From NCBI RefSeq assembly GCF_013359905.1, contig NZ_JABMCC010000094.1:62001-126000 (forward strand): DNA of 64,000 nucleotides, given 5' to 3'. Below, piece after piece: positions 1 through 9,420 of the stretch; positions within the stretch are counted from its first letter, which is position 1, and every line of letters starts with the position of its first letter. The position numbers and the translations under genes are program-made. The DNA is from Paenibacillus taichungensis. GTDB lineage: Bacteria > Bacillota > Bacilli > Paenibacillales > Paenibacillaceae. A model generated the notes under the pieces. It did no database searches, was not told where the DNA came from, and saw only the letters and a program-made list of their open reading frames with translations.

Positions 1-891
1 TACTACGCAGAATAAATTTAGTGCGGAATCATTGAATCCATAGGTTTCGAGCATGATTTTCAGATTTTCTGTATTGAGCACTTCCCCTCGGAAATGTGTA
101 GGATGTTCTTGATGATAACCTACGACCTCCTTCATACAGTAGAAGGGCACTTTCAAACGATGCAGTCTGTAGCCCAGATCCCAGTCTTCAAGCCCATACA
201 GTACAAACCTTTCATTGAAACCTCCAACTCGATTCAGAAGGCTTCGGCGAATGGAAACACACCGCGTGACGAGCAGCATCCATGGAGCCACATCGGTGCT
301 GGCAAATTGTTTGATGACACCAGGCGGTATTTTGGTTGGGAAAATCACTTTGGACAATGTATCTGTCTGATGAATGATATCTTCCGGTGTGACCAGTGGG
401 ACGATTTCATTCGCTGCATCAAATTCAGGACGCCATAAGTTTGAAGGGGTAAGGATTGAACGGCAATGATCTTTTTCCGATGGCGAGAAGTCTGGATAGT
501 AGTGGGTATAAGCATCGGCAAAGGAATGTGGAAAACCCGAAACGACGGCTCTGGGATTTTTACGATGATATTGACGCACGGTTCGAATAAATTCGGGTAA
601 TGCCAGAAAGTCAGCATCACAGAAGATAACATATAGCCCTTTGGCATGCTGAAGTCCCAAATTCCGGATCGCTGATCTGCCACGTTGCTCCGTCTGCGAT
701 ACGTAGGTCAAAGGATATGAAGACTGGAATGCTTGGATCTGTTCTTTCGTTCCATCAGTGGAACCGTCATCAGCTACGATGACTTCGAAAAGGTGCTTCG
801 GGTAGGTTTGTGTCTCTAAGGCTGCCAGAGTAAGCGATAACTGATGGGCCCGATTATAGGTTGGGATAATGATGCTGTAGCGGATCGCCAT
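1..891 (-). CDS. Glycosyltransferase family 2, C-terminus cut by window edge
   Basis: Read on the minus strand from ATG at 891, the frame stays open for 297 codons to base 1, so the 3' end lies outside the window. It begins MAIRYSIIIPTYNRAHQ, the nucleotide-sugar-binding start of GT-A fold family 2 enzymes. A VIVADDGSTDGT stretch follows, then a DAD-type metal motif in VIFCDADFLALPEF, and later YGLEDWDLGYRL, the ED(W) motif that carries the catalytic base in this family. A GGAGGA ribosome-binding site lies 9 bases upstream. It probably transfers a sugar from a nucleotide-sugar to a cell-surface or secondary-metabolite acceptor; the acceptor cannot be read from sequence. It may be co-transcribed with the small frame at 946-1095. 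Confidence 0.85.
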   Translation of the reverse strand, partial: MAIRYSIIIPTYNRAHQLSLTLAALETQTYPKHLFEVIVADDGSTDGTKEQIQAFQSSYPLTYVSQTEQRGRSAIRNLGLQHAKGLYVIFCDADFLALPEFIRTVRQYHRKNPRAVVSGFPHSFADAYTHYYPDFSPSEKDHCRSILTPSNLWRPEFDAANEIVPLVTPEDIIHQTDTLSKVIFPTKIPPGVIKQFASTDVAPWMLLVTRCVSIRRSLLNRVGGFNERFVLYGLEDWDLGYRLHRLKVPFYCMKEVVGYHQEHPTHFRGEVLNTENLKIMLETYGFNDSALNLFCVV

Positions 892-945
892 TCCTGTTTC
901 CTCCTTCACGTTGTTGGACGCTCCTTATGAAAAAAACGAACACGC

Positions 946-1095
946 TCAATTAAGAAGTGATATTAGTTTATTCCATATATGTGGCAGCGACTGGTCAAAC
1001 ACCTTATGATTTTGGAAACGGGCTTGATCGATCTCCTTCTTGCGCTCACGCTCACCGTTCAATCTGGAAATATGATCTTGATCTCTTGCATTCAT
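946..1095 (-). CDS. Small hypothetical protein, 49 aa
   Basis: A minus-strand frame of 49 codons starting MNARDQDHISRLNGERERKK and ending in TGA 55 bases before the glycosyltransferase start. It is strongly charged and probably helical, and its codon choice resembles neighbouring genes. A weak AGGA motif lies 7 bases before the ATG. No domain is recognised. The close upstream position suggests one transcript with the glycosyltransferase. The plus-strand frame over the same bases, an N-terminal extension of the next lipoprotein, is less credible because it lacks a signal peptide. The call rests on composition and context only. Confidence 0.4.
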   Translation of the reverse strand: MNARDQDHISRLNGERERKKEIDQARFQNHKVFDQSLPHIWNKLISLLN

Positions 1096-1248
1096 GTGCA
1101 AATCCTGCGCAGCATAAGGAAATATCAAATTTTGGATATGTCGGCAAGAATGGACGATAGCCAATATAGCGGGCAAACGGTAACTTTATGGAGAGCGATG
1201 ACAGAGCTGCTTATCCACGATACACATTCAATGGGGGGACGTGAAGTG

Positions 1249-2826
1249 ATGAAAAGGTCATGGAGAAAACGACTGACAATTGGTATCTGCCTAATGATGA
1301 GTATTGCTGCTCTTGGGGGCTGTTCAGGGGGAAATGGAAGTACAGGTGAAGCAGGAGGAGATGGACCTACCCCCATTTCAATCTGGATGTCGATGAATAC
1401 CAATGCTTCCATCACACTCAAGAGCATGAATGAAATTACGGCGATTAAGGAATGGGAGAAGAAAACCAATACCAAAATCGAATTCCAGCATCCCGCTGTG
1501 GGTGCCGAGACCGAACAGTTCAATGTCATGATAGCCTCAAATCAGCTGCCTGATGCCATGTTTGTCAATGGAGATTACGCCAAGCTATTCAATGATGGTA
1601 TCATCATTCGACTTAACGAACTCATTGATGAATACGCTCCCAATTTGAAAAAGATCCTGGAAGAGAATCCTGAGGTTGCCAAACAGTTAAAAGCCGACAA
1701 CGGAGATATCTATGCAATACCGCATCTGCGTCTAGGGGAATACAAAACCTTCGGCGGTACGTTCATCCGTCAGGATTGGTTGGATGAGCTAAAGCTGGAG
1801 AAACCGGAAACGCTGGAGGAGTGGGAGACGGTACTCAAGGCCTTCAAGGAGAAAAAAGGCGTAGCAGCGCCGCTATTGTTTGGCGCACCACCCAAAATGA
1901 GCACGATGGGACCAGCCGCACCGACATATCTGGAGGCTTACGGCATCACTAATAGTACGTTCATGAAAGATGGCAAGGTGGTCTATGGGCCAATCGAGCC
2001 GGAATATAAGGAATTTCTCACGATGTTCCATCGCTGGTATCAGGAGGGATTGGTTGATCCCGATTTTGCTACTAATGACCAGAAAACATACGACGCCAAA
2101 ATTTTGAGCAGTCAAGCTGGTGCATTTTTCACCTTTATTGGTGGAGGTGTAGGCCGCTACCTGCCCGCTCTGCAGGAAACGGATCCGAACGCCAACCTGA
2201 CTGCCACACAATATCCGGTGCTGAATAAGGGCGATGAACCACTGTTTACCGGACGTTCCTGGGAGTGGAGCAGTAGCGGTGTTGTGCTCACCAATAGCAA
2301 CAAACATCCGGAGGAAACGGTCAAAGCACTCGATTATTTCTTCAGTGAAGAAGGACATATGCTGAAAAATTTCGGTGTGGAGGGCCTCACCTACACGATG
2401 AAGGACGGTTACCCGACCTATACTGATGAGATTTTGAAAAATCCGGACGGCCTGTCGGTTGCTCAAGCCATGGCCAAACATTTTATTGCGAACTATCCCT
2501 TCGTTGGGGAGGATGACGATCGGTACAACGAGCAATATTACCAGCTCCAACAGCAGAAGGATGCGGCAGTTCTGTTCTCGAAATACAGCGAGAATACATT
2601 GAAGGTGGGCCTTCCTCCGACAAGTCTGACAACAGAAGAATCTACGGAGTACAGCAAGATTATGAGTGATATTGGAACCTACCGGGACGAGATGTTCGTC
2701 AAGTTTGTCATTGGGGTTGAGCCGATTGAGAACTTTGACAAGTTTGTAGATCAGATCAACAAGTTTAACGTGAAACGGGCTATTGAAATTCAGCAAGCTG
2801 CCCTGGATCGGTATAACGCCAGATAA
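1249..2826 (+). CDS. Extracellular solute-binding lipoprotein of a CUT1 sugar ABC transporter (LplA-like)
   Basis: A 525-residue lipoprotein. The start at ATG 1249 is chosen because it gives a lipoprotein signal peptide (MKRSWRKRL, hydrophobic stretch, LGG then Cys25) after a GGGGGGA ribosome-binding site; the longer frame from 979 adds 90 residues without signal character. The mature part has the large two-lobed form of family 1 solute-binding proteins, with the NQLPDAMFVNGDY stretch typical of LplA-like proteins. It should sit on the outer membrane face, capture an oligosaccharide and hand it to the two permeases that follow. No ATPase gene is nearby, so a shared MsmX-type ATPase is expected. 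The downstream GH88 enzyme suggests a ligand with an unsaturated uronic acid end. Confidence 0.88.
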   Translation: MKRSWRKRLTIGICLMMSIAALGGCSGGNGSTGEAGGDGPTPISIWMSMNTNASITLKSMNEITAIKEWEKKTNTKIEFQHPAVGAETEQFNVMIASNQLPDAMFVNGDYAKLFNDGIIIRLNELIDEYAPNLKKILEENPEVAKQLKADNGDIYAIPHLRLGEYKTFGGTFIRQDWLDELKLEKPETLEEWETVLKAFKEKKGVAAPLLFGAPPKMSTMGPAAPTYLEAYGITNSTFMKDGKVVYGPIEPEYKEFLTMFHRWYQEGLVDPDFATNDQKTYDAKILSSQAGAFFTFIGGGVGRYLPALQETDPNANLTATQYPVLNKGDEPLFTGRSWEWSSSGVVLTNSNKHPEETVKALDYFFSEEGHMLKNFGVEGLTYTMKDGYPTYTDEILKNPDGLSVAQAMAKHFIANYPFVGEDDDRYNEQYYQLQQQKDAAVLFSKYSENTLKVGLPPTSLTTEESTEYSKIMSDIGTYRDEMFVKFVIGVEPIENFDKFVDQINKFNVKRAIEIQQAALDRYNAR

Positions 2827-2907
2827 GGAAGAGATGTCTAAGGGTAATGAAGCCTTTTTACGGCTTTGCTGCCCTGGACGCCCTCTTTGGAATGAAAAAG
2901 GAAGGGG

Positions 2908-3834
2908 ATGAAGGAGTTGTCGCACAAGTTTTCCTTGTTATGGCTCAATTACAAAAAGAATAAAGCCATCTATTGGATGGCTCTCCCCGTCGTTTTATAT
3001 TTTCTCGTCTTCAAATACCTGCCGATGTACGGAGCCATCATTGCGTTCAAAGACTACTCGGTGGGCAAAGGCATATGGGGCAGTGATTGGGTCGGATTGC
3101 AGCATTTTCGTGATTTCTTTCAGAGCTATTATTTCTGGCGAATTCTGAAGAATACTCTTTTGCTAAGCTTTTATCAGCTGTTGTTCGGTTTTCCGGCTCC
3201 CATTCTTCTTGCTCTTCTGCTTAATGAGCTCAGACATGAAATCTTCAAACGTACGGTGCAGACGATCTCGTACATTCCTCACTTTATTTCCATTGTTGTC
3301 ATCTGCGGCATGATTGTTGACTTTTCTTCCCGAGATGGACTGTTTAACACTATCATTGGTTATTTTGGCGGTCAGAGCAGTGCGCTTCTCAGTGATCCTG
3401 CCAATTTTCGTACCATATATACCGCCTCATCGATCTGGCAGGAGCTTGGTTTCTCCAGCATCATTTATTTGGCTGCGCTTAGCGGCATTAACCCCGAGCT
3501 CTACGATGCTGCCAACGTGGACGGAGCGAGTCGGCTTCGCCAGGTGTGGCATATCACGCTTCCCGGCATCATCCCGATGATTATGATTCTCCTTATACTC
3601 CGCATTGGAGGATTGATGGAGATTGGGTTCGAGAAAATTATTCTGCTCTATAATCCGAATGTGTATGATACAGCAGATGTAATCTCGACGTTTGTCTACC
3701 GCAAAGGGATTAGTGAAAGTGCTGAATTTAGCTATACAACCGCGGTGGGTCTCTTCCAGTCGGTCATTAACTTTGCGCTGCTAATCGGTGCCAACCGTCT
3801 GTCCAAGGTGATATCCAATACGAAACTGTTCTAG
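2908..3834 (+). CDS. CUT1 ABC transporter permease, LplB-like
   Basis: A 308-residue integral membrane protein with about six transmembrane helices. It carries the cytoplasmic EAA-type loop that docks the ATPase (AANVDGASRLRQVWHITLPG). The N-terminal pattern, a short basic tail then a hydrophobic run and a PMYGAIIAFKDYS stretch, is typical of LplB. It lies 81 bases after the binding protein and 30 bases before the second permease, so these form one operon. A paralogue lies at 31245-32225. Confidence 0.9.
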   Translation: MKELSHKFSLLWLNYKKNKAIYWMALPVVLYFLVFKYLPMYGAIIAFKDYSVGKGIWGSDWVGLQHFRDFFQSYYFWRILKNTLLLSFYQLLFGFPAPILLALLLNELRHEIFKRTVQTISYIPHFISIVVICGMIVDFSSRDGLFNTIIGYFGGQSSALLSDPANFRTIYTASSIWQELGFSSIIYLAALSGINPELYDAANVDGASRLRQVWHITLPGIIPMIMILLILRIGGLMEIGFEKIILLYNPNVYDTADVISTFVYRKGISESAEFSYTTAVGLFQSVINFALLIGANRLSKVISNTKLF

Positions 3835-3864
3835 CCAAGAACGAGGTGAAAGGAGGGATTTCTT

Positions 3865-4749
3865 TTGCGAATGAAAAGGTCCATTGGAGAGCGGTTGTTT
3901 GGCGGTGCGAACGCAATTCTGATGACAGGGCTGATTATCGTAACCTTGTATCCGCTGCTGCATGTGCTGAATGCATCGCTTAGCGACTCAGGTCAACTCA
4001 TGGCCCATAGAGGCCTGCTGCTTTTCCCCAAAGGAATTACAATGGAGAGCTACAAGCTGGTGCTAAGCAACCCCAATATTCTGTCCGGATACCGGAATAC
4101 GATATTCATTGTGGTGGTGGGCACAGCGCTTAATCTGCTGTTCACCATTCTGGGGGCGTACACGTTATCCCGCAAAAGCTTTATGCTCCGTAACCCGATT
4201 ATGCTGGCGATTGTGTTTACGATGTTTTTCAACGGCGGAATCATACCATCTTATCTGTTGATCAATAACACGCTCCATATGGGGAACAGCCTCTGGGCTC
4301 TGATTGTACCCGGTCTGATCAGCAGCTATAATCTGATTATTATGCGAACTTCCTTTGCGGAAATCTCGGAAAGTCTACTAGAGTCGGCCCGTATAGACGG
4401 GGCAGGAGAGATGCTCATTCTGTGGCGGATCGTCGTACCATTGTCCATGCCCGTCATTGCGGTGATGATTCTCTTTTATGGCGTCGGTCACTGGAATTCA
4501 TGGTTCAGTGCGATCCTGTATATTCGGGACCGGAACCTGTTTCCACTTCAACTGGTGCTGCGAGAAATTCTGATTCAGAACAGTACAGACTCGATGACCA
4601 CAGGAGCGACCGCTATGGACAAAGAGGCCATCGGGGAAAGTGTAAAATACGCAACCGTCATGGTAGCGACCCTGCCTATATTGTTCATCTATCCGTTTCT
4701 GCAGAAATACTTTGTTAAAGGTGTTATGATCGGAGCAATCAAAGAATAG
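3865..4749 (+). CDS. CUT1 ABC transporter permease, YtcP-like
   Basis: A 294-residue second permease of the transporter with about six membrane helices. The EAA loop is visible as ESARIDGAGEMLILWRIVVP, and the C-terminus VKGVMIGAIKE is the usual YtcP ending. TTG at 3865 is preferred as start because AAAGGAGGG ends 7 bases before it, against 13 for the ATG at 3871. With the LplB-like protein it forms the membrane heterodimer. A paralogue lies at 32241-33149. Confidence 0.9.
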   Translation: MRMKRSIGERLFGGANAILMTGLIIVTLYPLLHVLNASLSDSGQLMAHRGLLLFPKGITMESYKLVLSNPNILSGYRNTIFIVVVGTALNLLFTILGAYTLSRKSFMLRNPIMLAIVFTMFFNGGIIPSYLLINNTLHMGNSLWALIVPGLISSYNLIIMRTSFAEISESLLESARIDGAGEMLILWRIVVPLSMPVIAVMILFYGVGHWNSWFSAILYIRDRNLFPLQLVLREILIQNSTDSMTTGATAMDKEAIGESVKYATVMVATLPILFIYPFLQKYFVKGVMIGAIKE

Positions 4750-4798
4750 AGTTGCCTTATCAAGCCATACCAAATAACAAACGGTGAGGAGGAGACGC

Positions 4799-7132
4799 AT
4801 GAAGAGAAAAAGCATCCTGTTATCCTGGGGCATTTCTTACATGGTCATTCTGCTCATACCGATTGTGATCGGTGCTGCTGTTTTTGCCGAGTCTCGCATG
4901 TTGCTTGAGGAAGAAGTTAATCGTTCCAACATGGTGCTGTTATCTCAGGTACAGGAAACCATTGATAACCAGATTGGTGATATTGGCAGCATTAGCAATC
5001 AATTAATGGCTGACTCTCAACTCATGAGCTTCATTAATCATGCATCTGAACAGGATGCCCGCTGGAGAGTCATGGGGATTGATCTGATCAAAAACCTGAA
5101 ATCTACACGCGTCGGAAACGGCTTGATTAGTGAACTATACATTTATATCAAACAACCCGATATCGCGTTGTCCTCGTCTTCACTTATTCAAAAAAATTAT
5201 CTATACGACATGTTCTATCAGGGCACCAATGTAACCGAGGAAGCATGGACCCGGCTTATGCATGATTCCGGTAAGAGCATGTACCGAAAGATGGAGGTTC
5301 GGAGTGAAGATCGACGGATTGAAGACACGCTGGTCTATATTCAGCCGTTTCCTATTCAGAATGGCGCTGACAGCCCTGCGACCTTCGTTGTTAACCTGGA
5401 CCCCAATCGATTCCAGCAAGCCATTGATAACGTACGTTTGGAAAAAGAGAGCACCGTGTTCATTCTGGATCACGACGGTCAAACGTTATTTTCTACCGGA
5501 TCACTTGAAACCCCTTACATGAATGGGGAGGACCTTAATCTTTTCGATGATGCTGGGAAAAGAACGGAAACGATCGATTGGAACGGAGAATCCGTGACCA
5601 TATCGCAGATTTCTTCCAAGATCCAGGACTGGAAGTATGTATCCATCATACCTACCCGAATCTATGCCAAGAAGCTGACGGTAATCCGCGATATTACGCT
5701 TGGAGGCGTTGCTGCAGGACTTATCCTTGGCGGGGTGGCAGCCTGGTGGTTCACCAGACGGAATTACCGTCCGCTGGGACGGATCATGAACATTATCTCG
5801 GATAAGGTCAAATGGAAACTGGAGCAGCCAGACGATGAATATGGCATTTTGCAATCTGTTCTGATCCAAGCCTGGGAAGAGCAGGATCAATTTGCGAACA
5901 GGCTTAAGGATCAGCAAAGCGTTATACGGAGCAGTCTGCTCTCCAAATTGATGAAGGGAAGGGTACAGGTGGGTGAGGAGTTTGCATCGACCTTGGAACG
6001 TTCAGGTATTCGATTTGAGTCGGAGTCGTTTGCTGTATTGCTCCTGCATATTGAGGATGTTGAAGGGCTGTTCCGTTCCAGAGTACGTGAGCAGGACCAG
6101 GAGGAGAAGCACCAATTTGTGCACCTGATTCTGACCAATGTACTGGAGGAGATGATCGGTTCAATCGGTCATGTATATTCTGCGGACATTGATGGAAGAA
6201 TTGCATTCCTGATCAATATTCGGGAGTGTGAGGAGGATACCAGTCATCGGTTAATTCGTGCAGTCGAAGAAGCTCAGCGTTTCATCGGCTCCCGATTCTG
6301 CGTGTATTTCTCTGTTGGCGTTAGCCATGTTCATCACCGTATTGCGGAGATCGCAGATTGTTTCCGGGAATCGGAAGAAGCGCTGGAATACAGGCTGATT
6401 CTGGGGATCGGTCAAATTATTGACCCGAACCGAATTCGTCGGCCCAAGGAGGAGCTGTATTACCCTCTTGATCTGGAGAGACAGCTCATCAATTATATCG
6501 CTACAGGCAATTATGCCCGTTCCACGGAAGTGATGAACGAAATTCTCATGACTAATTTTGCGGGAGAGCCCTTGTCTGTTGAACTGGCTCGCTGTCTAAT
6601 GTTTGAGTTGATTGGTACCTTTCTGAAAGCTACCGAACAGATCAAGACAGATGACCAGAACGAGATGACACAGCGCAACGATCTGATTCGGCAATTGTTT
6701 GCATGTGAGACCTTTGAGGAGATCGAGTCCGAATTGCTGCGGATACTGGAGACGGTATGCCAGACGGTGCATGAGCGCAAGCGTTCCCGCAGTGAGGAAT
6801 TGAGGGATCAACTGGTGGAATTCATTCATGAGAGTTATGCAGATGTCAATTTGGGCTTGACCCATTTATCTGAGCGGTTTCGTTTTCATCCAACCTATGT
6901 CTCCAAGTACTTCAAGGAACAGACAGGGGTCAACGTAATCGATTACATCAACCAATATCGAATTGAGCAATCTAAGAAAATTCTACAGGCAGAGGAACTG
7001 ACGATCCAGGACGTATCCGAGCGGGTGGGTTTCTTGAACAGCAATTCGTTCATTCGTGTCTTTAAGAAATATGAGGGAATTACACCCGGCCAATATAAGC
7101 AAAATAGCAGACTCGTCCAGCAAGAGGGTTGA
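4799..7132 (+). CDS. Membrane-anchored AraC-family transcriptional regulator (YesS-like)
   Basis: A 777-residue regulator. Order of parts: a membrane helix near residues 9-29; an extracellular Cache-like sensor to about residue 295; a second membrane helix with AAGLILGGVAAWWFTRR; a cytoplasmic linker; and a C-terminal AraC/XylS DNA-binding domain over about the last 105 residues (HLSERFRFHPTYVSKYFKE for the first helix-turn-helix, then VSERVGFLNSNSFIRVFKK). GAGGAGGA precedes ATG 4799. It starts 49 bases after the permease and probably senses an extracellular glycan to activate its own operon. It has no kinase domain, so it is not a two-component sensor. Confidence 0.88.
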   Translation: MKRKSILLSWGISYMVILLIPIVIGAAVFAESRMLLEEEVNRSNMVLLSQVQETIDNQIGDIGSISNQLMADSQLMSFINHASEQDARWRVMGIDLIKNLKSTRVGNGLISELYIYIKQPDIALSSSSLIQKNYLYDMFYQGTNVTEEAWTRLMHDSGKSMYRKMEVRSEDRRIEDTLVYIQPFPIQNGADSPATFVVNLDPNRFQQAIDNVRLEKESTVFILDHDGQTLFSTGSLETPYMNGEDLNLFDDAGKRTETIDWNGESVTISQISSKIQDWKYVSIIPTRIYAKKLTVIRDITLGGVAAGLILGGVAAWWFTRRNYRPLGRIMNIISDKVKWKLEQPDDEYGILQSVLIQAWEEQDQFANRLKDQQSVIRSSLLSKLMKGRVQVGEEFASTLERSGIRFESESFAVLLLHIEDVEGLFRSRVREQDQEEKHQFVHLILTNVLEEMIGSIGHVYSADIDGRIAFLINIRECEEDTSHRLIRAVEEAQRFIGSRFCVYFSVGVSHVHHRIAEIADCFRESEEALEYRLILGIGQIIDPNRIRRPKEELYYPLDLERQLINYIATGNYARSTEVMNEILMTNFAGEPLSVELARCLMFELIGTFLKATEQIKTDDQNEMTQRNDLIRQLFACETFEEIESELLRILETVCQTVHERKRSRSEELRDQLVEFIHESYADVNLGLTHLSERFRFHPTYVSKYFKEQTGVNVIDYINQYRIEQSKKILQAEELTIQDVSERVGFLNSNSFIRVFKKYEGITPGQYKQNSRLVQQEG

Positions 7133-7166
7133 AGAATATGACTTGCCTAGAGGAGGAACTGGTTCC

Positions 7167-8297
7167 ATGTGGAAAAAAGCTATTGAAGATGCACTTCATG
7201 TCACCCGACGTAATATAGATCGATATGATGGGCGCTTTCCCCATGTTAGTAATGGGGATGAGCATTATGTGCTTAACGATAATACGGAGTGGACGGCAGG
7301 GTTCTGGTCAGGCATCCTGTGGTTATGCACGGAGTATACTCAGGACCAGAGGTTTCGTGAGGCTGCCGTGGATAGCGTCGATAACTTCCGTCGACGAATG
7401 GAGCAGAAAATCATTTTCGATCATCATGATATTGGCTTCCTTTATTCGTTGTCTTCTAAGGCACAATGGATTGTGGAGCATGACGCCGCTGCAAGGAAAC
7501 TCACGCTGGAAGCAGCTGATATGCTGATGAAACGCTGGCGGGAGGATGCTGGACTGATTCAGGCTTGGGGGCGGAAAGGTGATGTGAATAACGGAGGGCG
7601 AATTATTATCGATTGCCTGCTCAATCTTCCGCTGCTGTTCTGGGCGTATGAGCAGACCAATAACGAGGAGTATCGCCGCGTCGCCGAGCTGCATGCGCTG
7701 AAAAGCCGCCGTTTCCTCGTTCGTGGAGACGACTCTAGTTACCATACCTTTTATTTTGACCAAGCTACCGGAGAGGCCATTCGAGGGGGGACGCATCAAG
7801 GCTACAATGACGGTTCTACCTGGACTCGCGGACAGGCATGGGGGATATATGGTTTTGCACTGTGCAGCCGCTATCTGCAAAGTGCAGAGATGCTGGAGAC
7901 AGCCAAACGTCTTGCCCGTTATTTCATTGCCCATCTTCCGGAGGATGAAGTAGCGTATTGGGATTTTGATGTCCCGCAAACGTCAGATACGAAACGGGAC
8001 AGTTCTGCATCGGCTATTGTTGCCTGTGGTCTGCTGGAAATTGCCGGGCGGCTTGATGAAGCCGATCCTGAGCGGGAGGTTTTTCAGAACGCAGCGGAAT
8101 CGTCCATGAAATCCTTAATTAATCACTACTCCACGCAGGGCTCGGATACAGCCGAGGGTCTGCTGAAGCATGGTTCATACTCCGTAAGAGGTGGAGATTC
8201 ACCTGATGATTACACGATCTGGGGCGATTATTTTTATCTTGAAGCGTTGATGCGTCTGGAACGAGGTATTCCTGGCTATTGGTACGATCGTCCATAA
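7167..8297 (+). CDS. Unsaturated glucuronyl hydrolase, GH88
   Basis: A 376-residue cytoplasmic (alpha/alpha)6-barrel hydrolase with no signal peptide. It removes the 4,5-unsaturated uronic acid left at the non-reducing end by polysaccharide lyases. The HHDIGF motif places an Asp at residue 88 and IIIDC an Asp at 149, the numbers of the two catalytic aspartates in the characterised Bacillus sp. GL1 enzyme. GGTHQGYNDGSTWTRGQAWG and the ending TIWGDYFYLEALMRL are also family signatures. AGGAGG lies 11 bases before ATG 7167. It is last in the uptake operon, so it should process imported oligosaccharides. No lyase gene is in the window, so the parent polymer (glycosaminoglycan, gellan, xanthan or similar) is not determined. 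Confidence 0.92.
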   Translation: MWKKAIEDALHVTRRNIDRYDGRFPHVSNGDEHYVLNDNTEWTAGFWSGILWLCTEYTQDQRFREAAVDSVDNFRRRMEQKIIFDHHDIGFLYSLSSKAQWIVEHDAAARKLTLEAADMLMKRWREDAGLIQAWGRKGDVNNGGRIIIDCLLNLPLLFWAYEQTNNEEYRRVAELHALKSRRFLVRGDDSSYHTFYFDQATGEAIRGGTHQGYNDGSTWTRGQAWGIYGFALCSRYLQSAEMLETAKRLARYFIAHLPEDEVAYWDFDVPQTSDTKRDSSASAIVACGLLEIAGRLDEADPEREVFQNAAESSMKSLINHYSTQGSDTAEGLLKHGSYSVRGGDSPDDYTIWGDYFYLEALMRLERGIPGYWYDRP

Positions 8298-8350
8298 AGT
8301 GATTATGAACAAGTTCCTTGCCGATGAATCAAAATATTCTGGCCCAAAAG

Positions 8351-8393
8351 AAAAAGCAGCGATTCTTCCGTGACGACAGAATCGCTGCTTTTT
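8351..8393. terminator. Bidirectional intrinsic terminator
   Basis: A perfect 16-base stem (8351-8366 with 8378-8393) carries an A-run on one side and a T-run on the other, so it can end transcription from both sides. It sits between the convergent GH88 and pdxA2-like genes. Confidence 0.9.
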
Positions 8394-8418
8394 AATCTTT
8401 ATATGTGAATACGTGCTG

Positions 8419-9420
8419 TTAAATTTGTGCTTTGGGCGCAAGCTCAATGGCGGAACGGATGGCGGCCAACATGCTTTTGTCATCGGCAATGTTTTTGCCT
8501 GCGATGTCAAAGGCTGTTCCATGGTCTACAGAAGTACGGATAATGCCGCCTTTGAGACCTACCGTAATGTTCACACCTTCTTCAATGCCCATGACCTTAA
8601 TTGGTGCATGTCCCTGATCGTGATAACAAGCCACAACGATATCAAAATCACCACGGCCAGCGCGGAAGAATAACGTGTCCGCTGGAAGTGGACCAACGAC
8701 GTTAATGCCTTCCTGTTGCGCACGTTCGATGCCGGGCTGCAGTTTTTCTTCCTCTTCACCATTACCGAACAGTCCGTTCTCACCTGCATGCGGGTTGATA
8801 CCACAAACAGCTACACGCGGATTTTCGAAGCCGGCTTTTTTCAACGTATCATGAGCAAGTTTAACCACAGTGTATGTTCTTTCCGGGTTGATGCTCGTAA
8901 TGGCATCAATCAGGCCCATATGTGTCGTAAGGTGAATTACTCGCAGATTGGGTGTAGTCAGCATCATGGAGAAATCTTCTGTATCGGTCAGATCGGCCAA
9001 AATCTCGGTGTGACCTGGATACAAGTGCCCACCCAGATGCAGGGCTTCCTTGTTCAGAGGCGCCGTGCAGATGGAGTGAATGTGCTGTTTTTTCGCTAGA
9101 TCAATGGCTTTCGCCAGATACTGAAATGCTGCATCTCCCGCAACGGCAGATACTTTTCCATACTCCAGATCGGCAGGAATGAGATCCAGATCAATAACGT
9201 CCACAGTACCGAATTCATACTTGGCTTCGGATGGCTCATGAATAGCATTTACCTTCAGGCTCGATCCGATGACAGGCAGGACACGCTCCAATATTTTTGC
9301 ATCGCCAATGACGAGTGGATTGCAATTGTAGTAGACCTCCTGATGGCCCAATGCTTTCATAATGATCTCGGGTCCAATACCTGCTGCATCGCCCATTGTA
9401 ATTCCTACAGTTGGTTTCAT
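8419..9420 (-). CDS. pdxA2: PdxA2-type 4-phospho-acid-sugar dehydrogenase (PdxA family)
   Basis: A 333-residue PdxA-family NAD-dependent oxidative decarboxylase, starting MKPTVGITMGDAAGIGPEI. Metal-binding histidines appear in PGHTEILADLT, GINPHAGENG and YHDQGHAPIK. The family includes pyridoxine-biosynthetic PdxA and the catabolic PdxA2, which oxidises and decarboxylates 4-phospho-D-threonate or 4-phospho-D-erythronate to dihydroxyacetone phosphate. The start overlaps the stop of the DUF1537 kinase gene by four bases (ATGA), and a permease gene precedes both, so the catabolic role is favoured. The C4 acid stereochemistry cannot be told from sequence. Confidence 0.85.
   Translation of the reverse strand: MKPTVGITMGDAAGIGPEIIMKALGHQEVYYNCNPLVIGDAKILERVLPVIGSSLKVNAIHEPSEAKYEFGTVDVIDLDLIPADLEYGKVSAVAGDAAFQYLAKAIDLAKKQHIHSICTAPLNKEALHLGGHLYPGHTEILADLTDTEDFSMMLTTPNLRVIHLTTHMGLIDAITSINPERTYTVVKLAHDTLKKAGFENPRVAVCGINPHAGENGLFGNGEEEEKLQPGIERAQQEGINVVGPLPADTLFFRAGRGDFDIVVACYHDQGHAPIKVMGIEEGVNITVGLKGGIIRTSVDHGTAFDIAGKNIADDKSMLAAIRSAIELAPKAQI

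Noticed and set aside
979..1248. 90-residue N-terminal extension of the first binding protein
   Set aside because: It removes the lipoprotein signal peptide from the N-terminus; ATG 1249 fits the family.
1873..2925. Long minus-strand frame of 350 codons opposite the first binding-protein gene
   Set aside because: It is antisense to a clear lipoprotein gene, has no domain or start signal, and its composition is that expected from the opposite strand.
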